Source: Bacteroidota bacterium
Lineage (GTDB): Bacteria; Bacteroidota; Ignavibacteria; UBA10030; UBA8401
Direction of reading: 5' to 3'
DNA length: 14,976 nucleotides
Assembly (NCBI GenBank): GCA_025355705.1
Contig: JANXZD010000337.1
Coordinates: forward strand, 1 to 14,976
Below the pieces are notes generated by a model that was given only the letters and a program-made list of their open reading frames with translations, had not been told where the DNA came from and did not search any database. Shown here one piece after another: positions 14,660 to 14,976 of this stretch (its first letter is position 1; each line of letters begins with the position of its first letter). Position numbers and translations under genes: made by a program.

Positions 14660-14976
14660 TGATGGTCTTCTTTCTTTTCAGAATGTTGCCCCTCATTATG
14701 TTCTCTTTTTTCCACCGGCCCTAGGAAAGACGTATTAATATGATGAATTTCAACACCTTCAGAATATACTCCTATCTCCAGAGGAGTATTCATCGTCTCA
14801 ATGGAATTCTTATCCAACGAAATAAACATTTTCGTCAACACAACTTCTTGAGGATCAACGCTTTTGTTGTCGCCGAGAATTTTAATTTCACCATTTCGAT
14901 TAAGCAATTTTACTTCAATATTTTTCTGTTCAAATGTTTTATTCAATACCTTCATATCGTACAAATTGCTAACCAT
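14656..14976 (-). CDS. ccoG: C-terminal end of CcoG (FixG/RdxA-type) cbb3 oxidase accessory protein, 5' part outside the window
   Basis: Only the last 106 residues are visible; the frame is open to the window edge, so the methionine at 14976 is internal rather than a start. The fragment matches the Ig-like C-terminal domain of CcoG: VSNLYDMKVLNKTFEQKNIE, a run of beta strands, then the terminal INTSFLGPV typical of FixG_C. The ferredoxin-type and membrane parts would lie upstream. CcoG is a membrane iron-sulfur protein that reduces Cu(II) to Cu(I) for insertion into cbb3 oxidase. After FLGPV is an unusual hydrophilic extension with several histidines (EKREHNEGQHSEKKEDHQ), which could bind metal. 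The assignment rests on this domain and on the adjoining fixH, which overlaps it by ATGA. Confidence 0.85.
   Translation of the reverse strand: MVSNLYDMKVLNKTFEQKNIEVKLLNRNGEIKILGDNKSVDPQEVVLTKMFISLDKNSIETMNTPLEIGVYSEGVEIHHINTSFLGPVEKREHNEGQHSEKKEDHQ

Overview
The window is AT-rich, densely coded chromosomal DNA from a Gram-negative member of the Bacteroidota/Chlorobiota/Ignavibacteriota (FCB) assemblage, most likely an Ignavibacteria-like lineage. The reasons are a PorV/PorQ-type outer-membrane protein, a secreted protein with a canonical type IX secretion (T9SS) type A C-terminal sorting domain (YPNPFNP), a TonB-dependent receptor with an N-terminal carboxypeptidase-like domain, and a CcoG/FixH/TauE-SafE module for cbb3 oxidase maturation. 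Species cannot be named from sequence alone. I see no tRNA, rRNA, CRISPR array, insertion sequence or phage gene.

Layout. (1) 1-9647, minus strand: a cell-surface locus transcribed right to left. It encodes a small T9SS cargo protein (9647-8595), a TonB-dependent receptor (8523-5923), a 1039-residue secreted protein with one CxxCH haem-binding motif, an FN3-like domain and a T9SS-like C-terminal domain (5908-2789), a PorV/PorQ-family barrel (2766-1753), and a secreted M16 zinc peptidase (1614 to beyond position 1, truncated). Spacing is 10-25 nt between the three central genes. A strong hairpin with a U-tract lies between the first gene and the receptor. (2) 9648-10089: a 442-bp divergent intergenic region with a perfect 9+9 bp palindrome, candidate promoters on both strands, and a hairpin directly before the next Shine-Dalgarno. 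(3) 10090-11448, plus strand: a SufT/MIP18-type iron-sulfur assembly protein followed by RlmF, a 23S rRNA m6A1618 methyltransferase, ending in a long AT-rich stem-loop. (4) 11651-13484, plus strand: an RhlE-type DEAD-box helicase and a two-CBS-domain protein with its own promoter. (5) 13489-14976, minus strand: the end of a cbb3 oxidase assembly operon (ccoG C-terminus, fixH, TauE/SafE-DsbD_2 membrane protein), convergent with the CBS gene across a 4-nt gap.

How the genes may work together. The surface locus looks like a receptor plus secreted-partner unit, with a PorV-like protein that may help export or anchor the T9SS-tagged proteins; substrate and function are unknown. The right-hand end serves respiration: CcoG and FixH are known cbb3 oxidase assembly factors, and the TauE/SafE protein carries paired cysteines suited to thiol or copper handling. 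The middle genes concern iron-sulfur assembly and ribosome/RNA maintenance.

The most interesting unexplained signals are regulatory or architectural: the palindrome beside the SufT gene, the two stem-loops placed just before translation starts, and the single-haem motif at the mature N-terminus of a large putative surface protein. No clearly new system can be demonstrated from this window alone.
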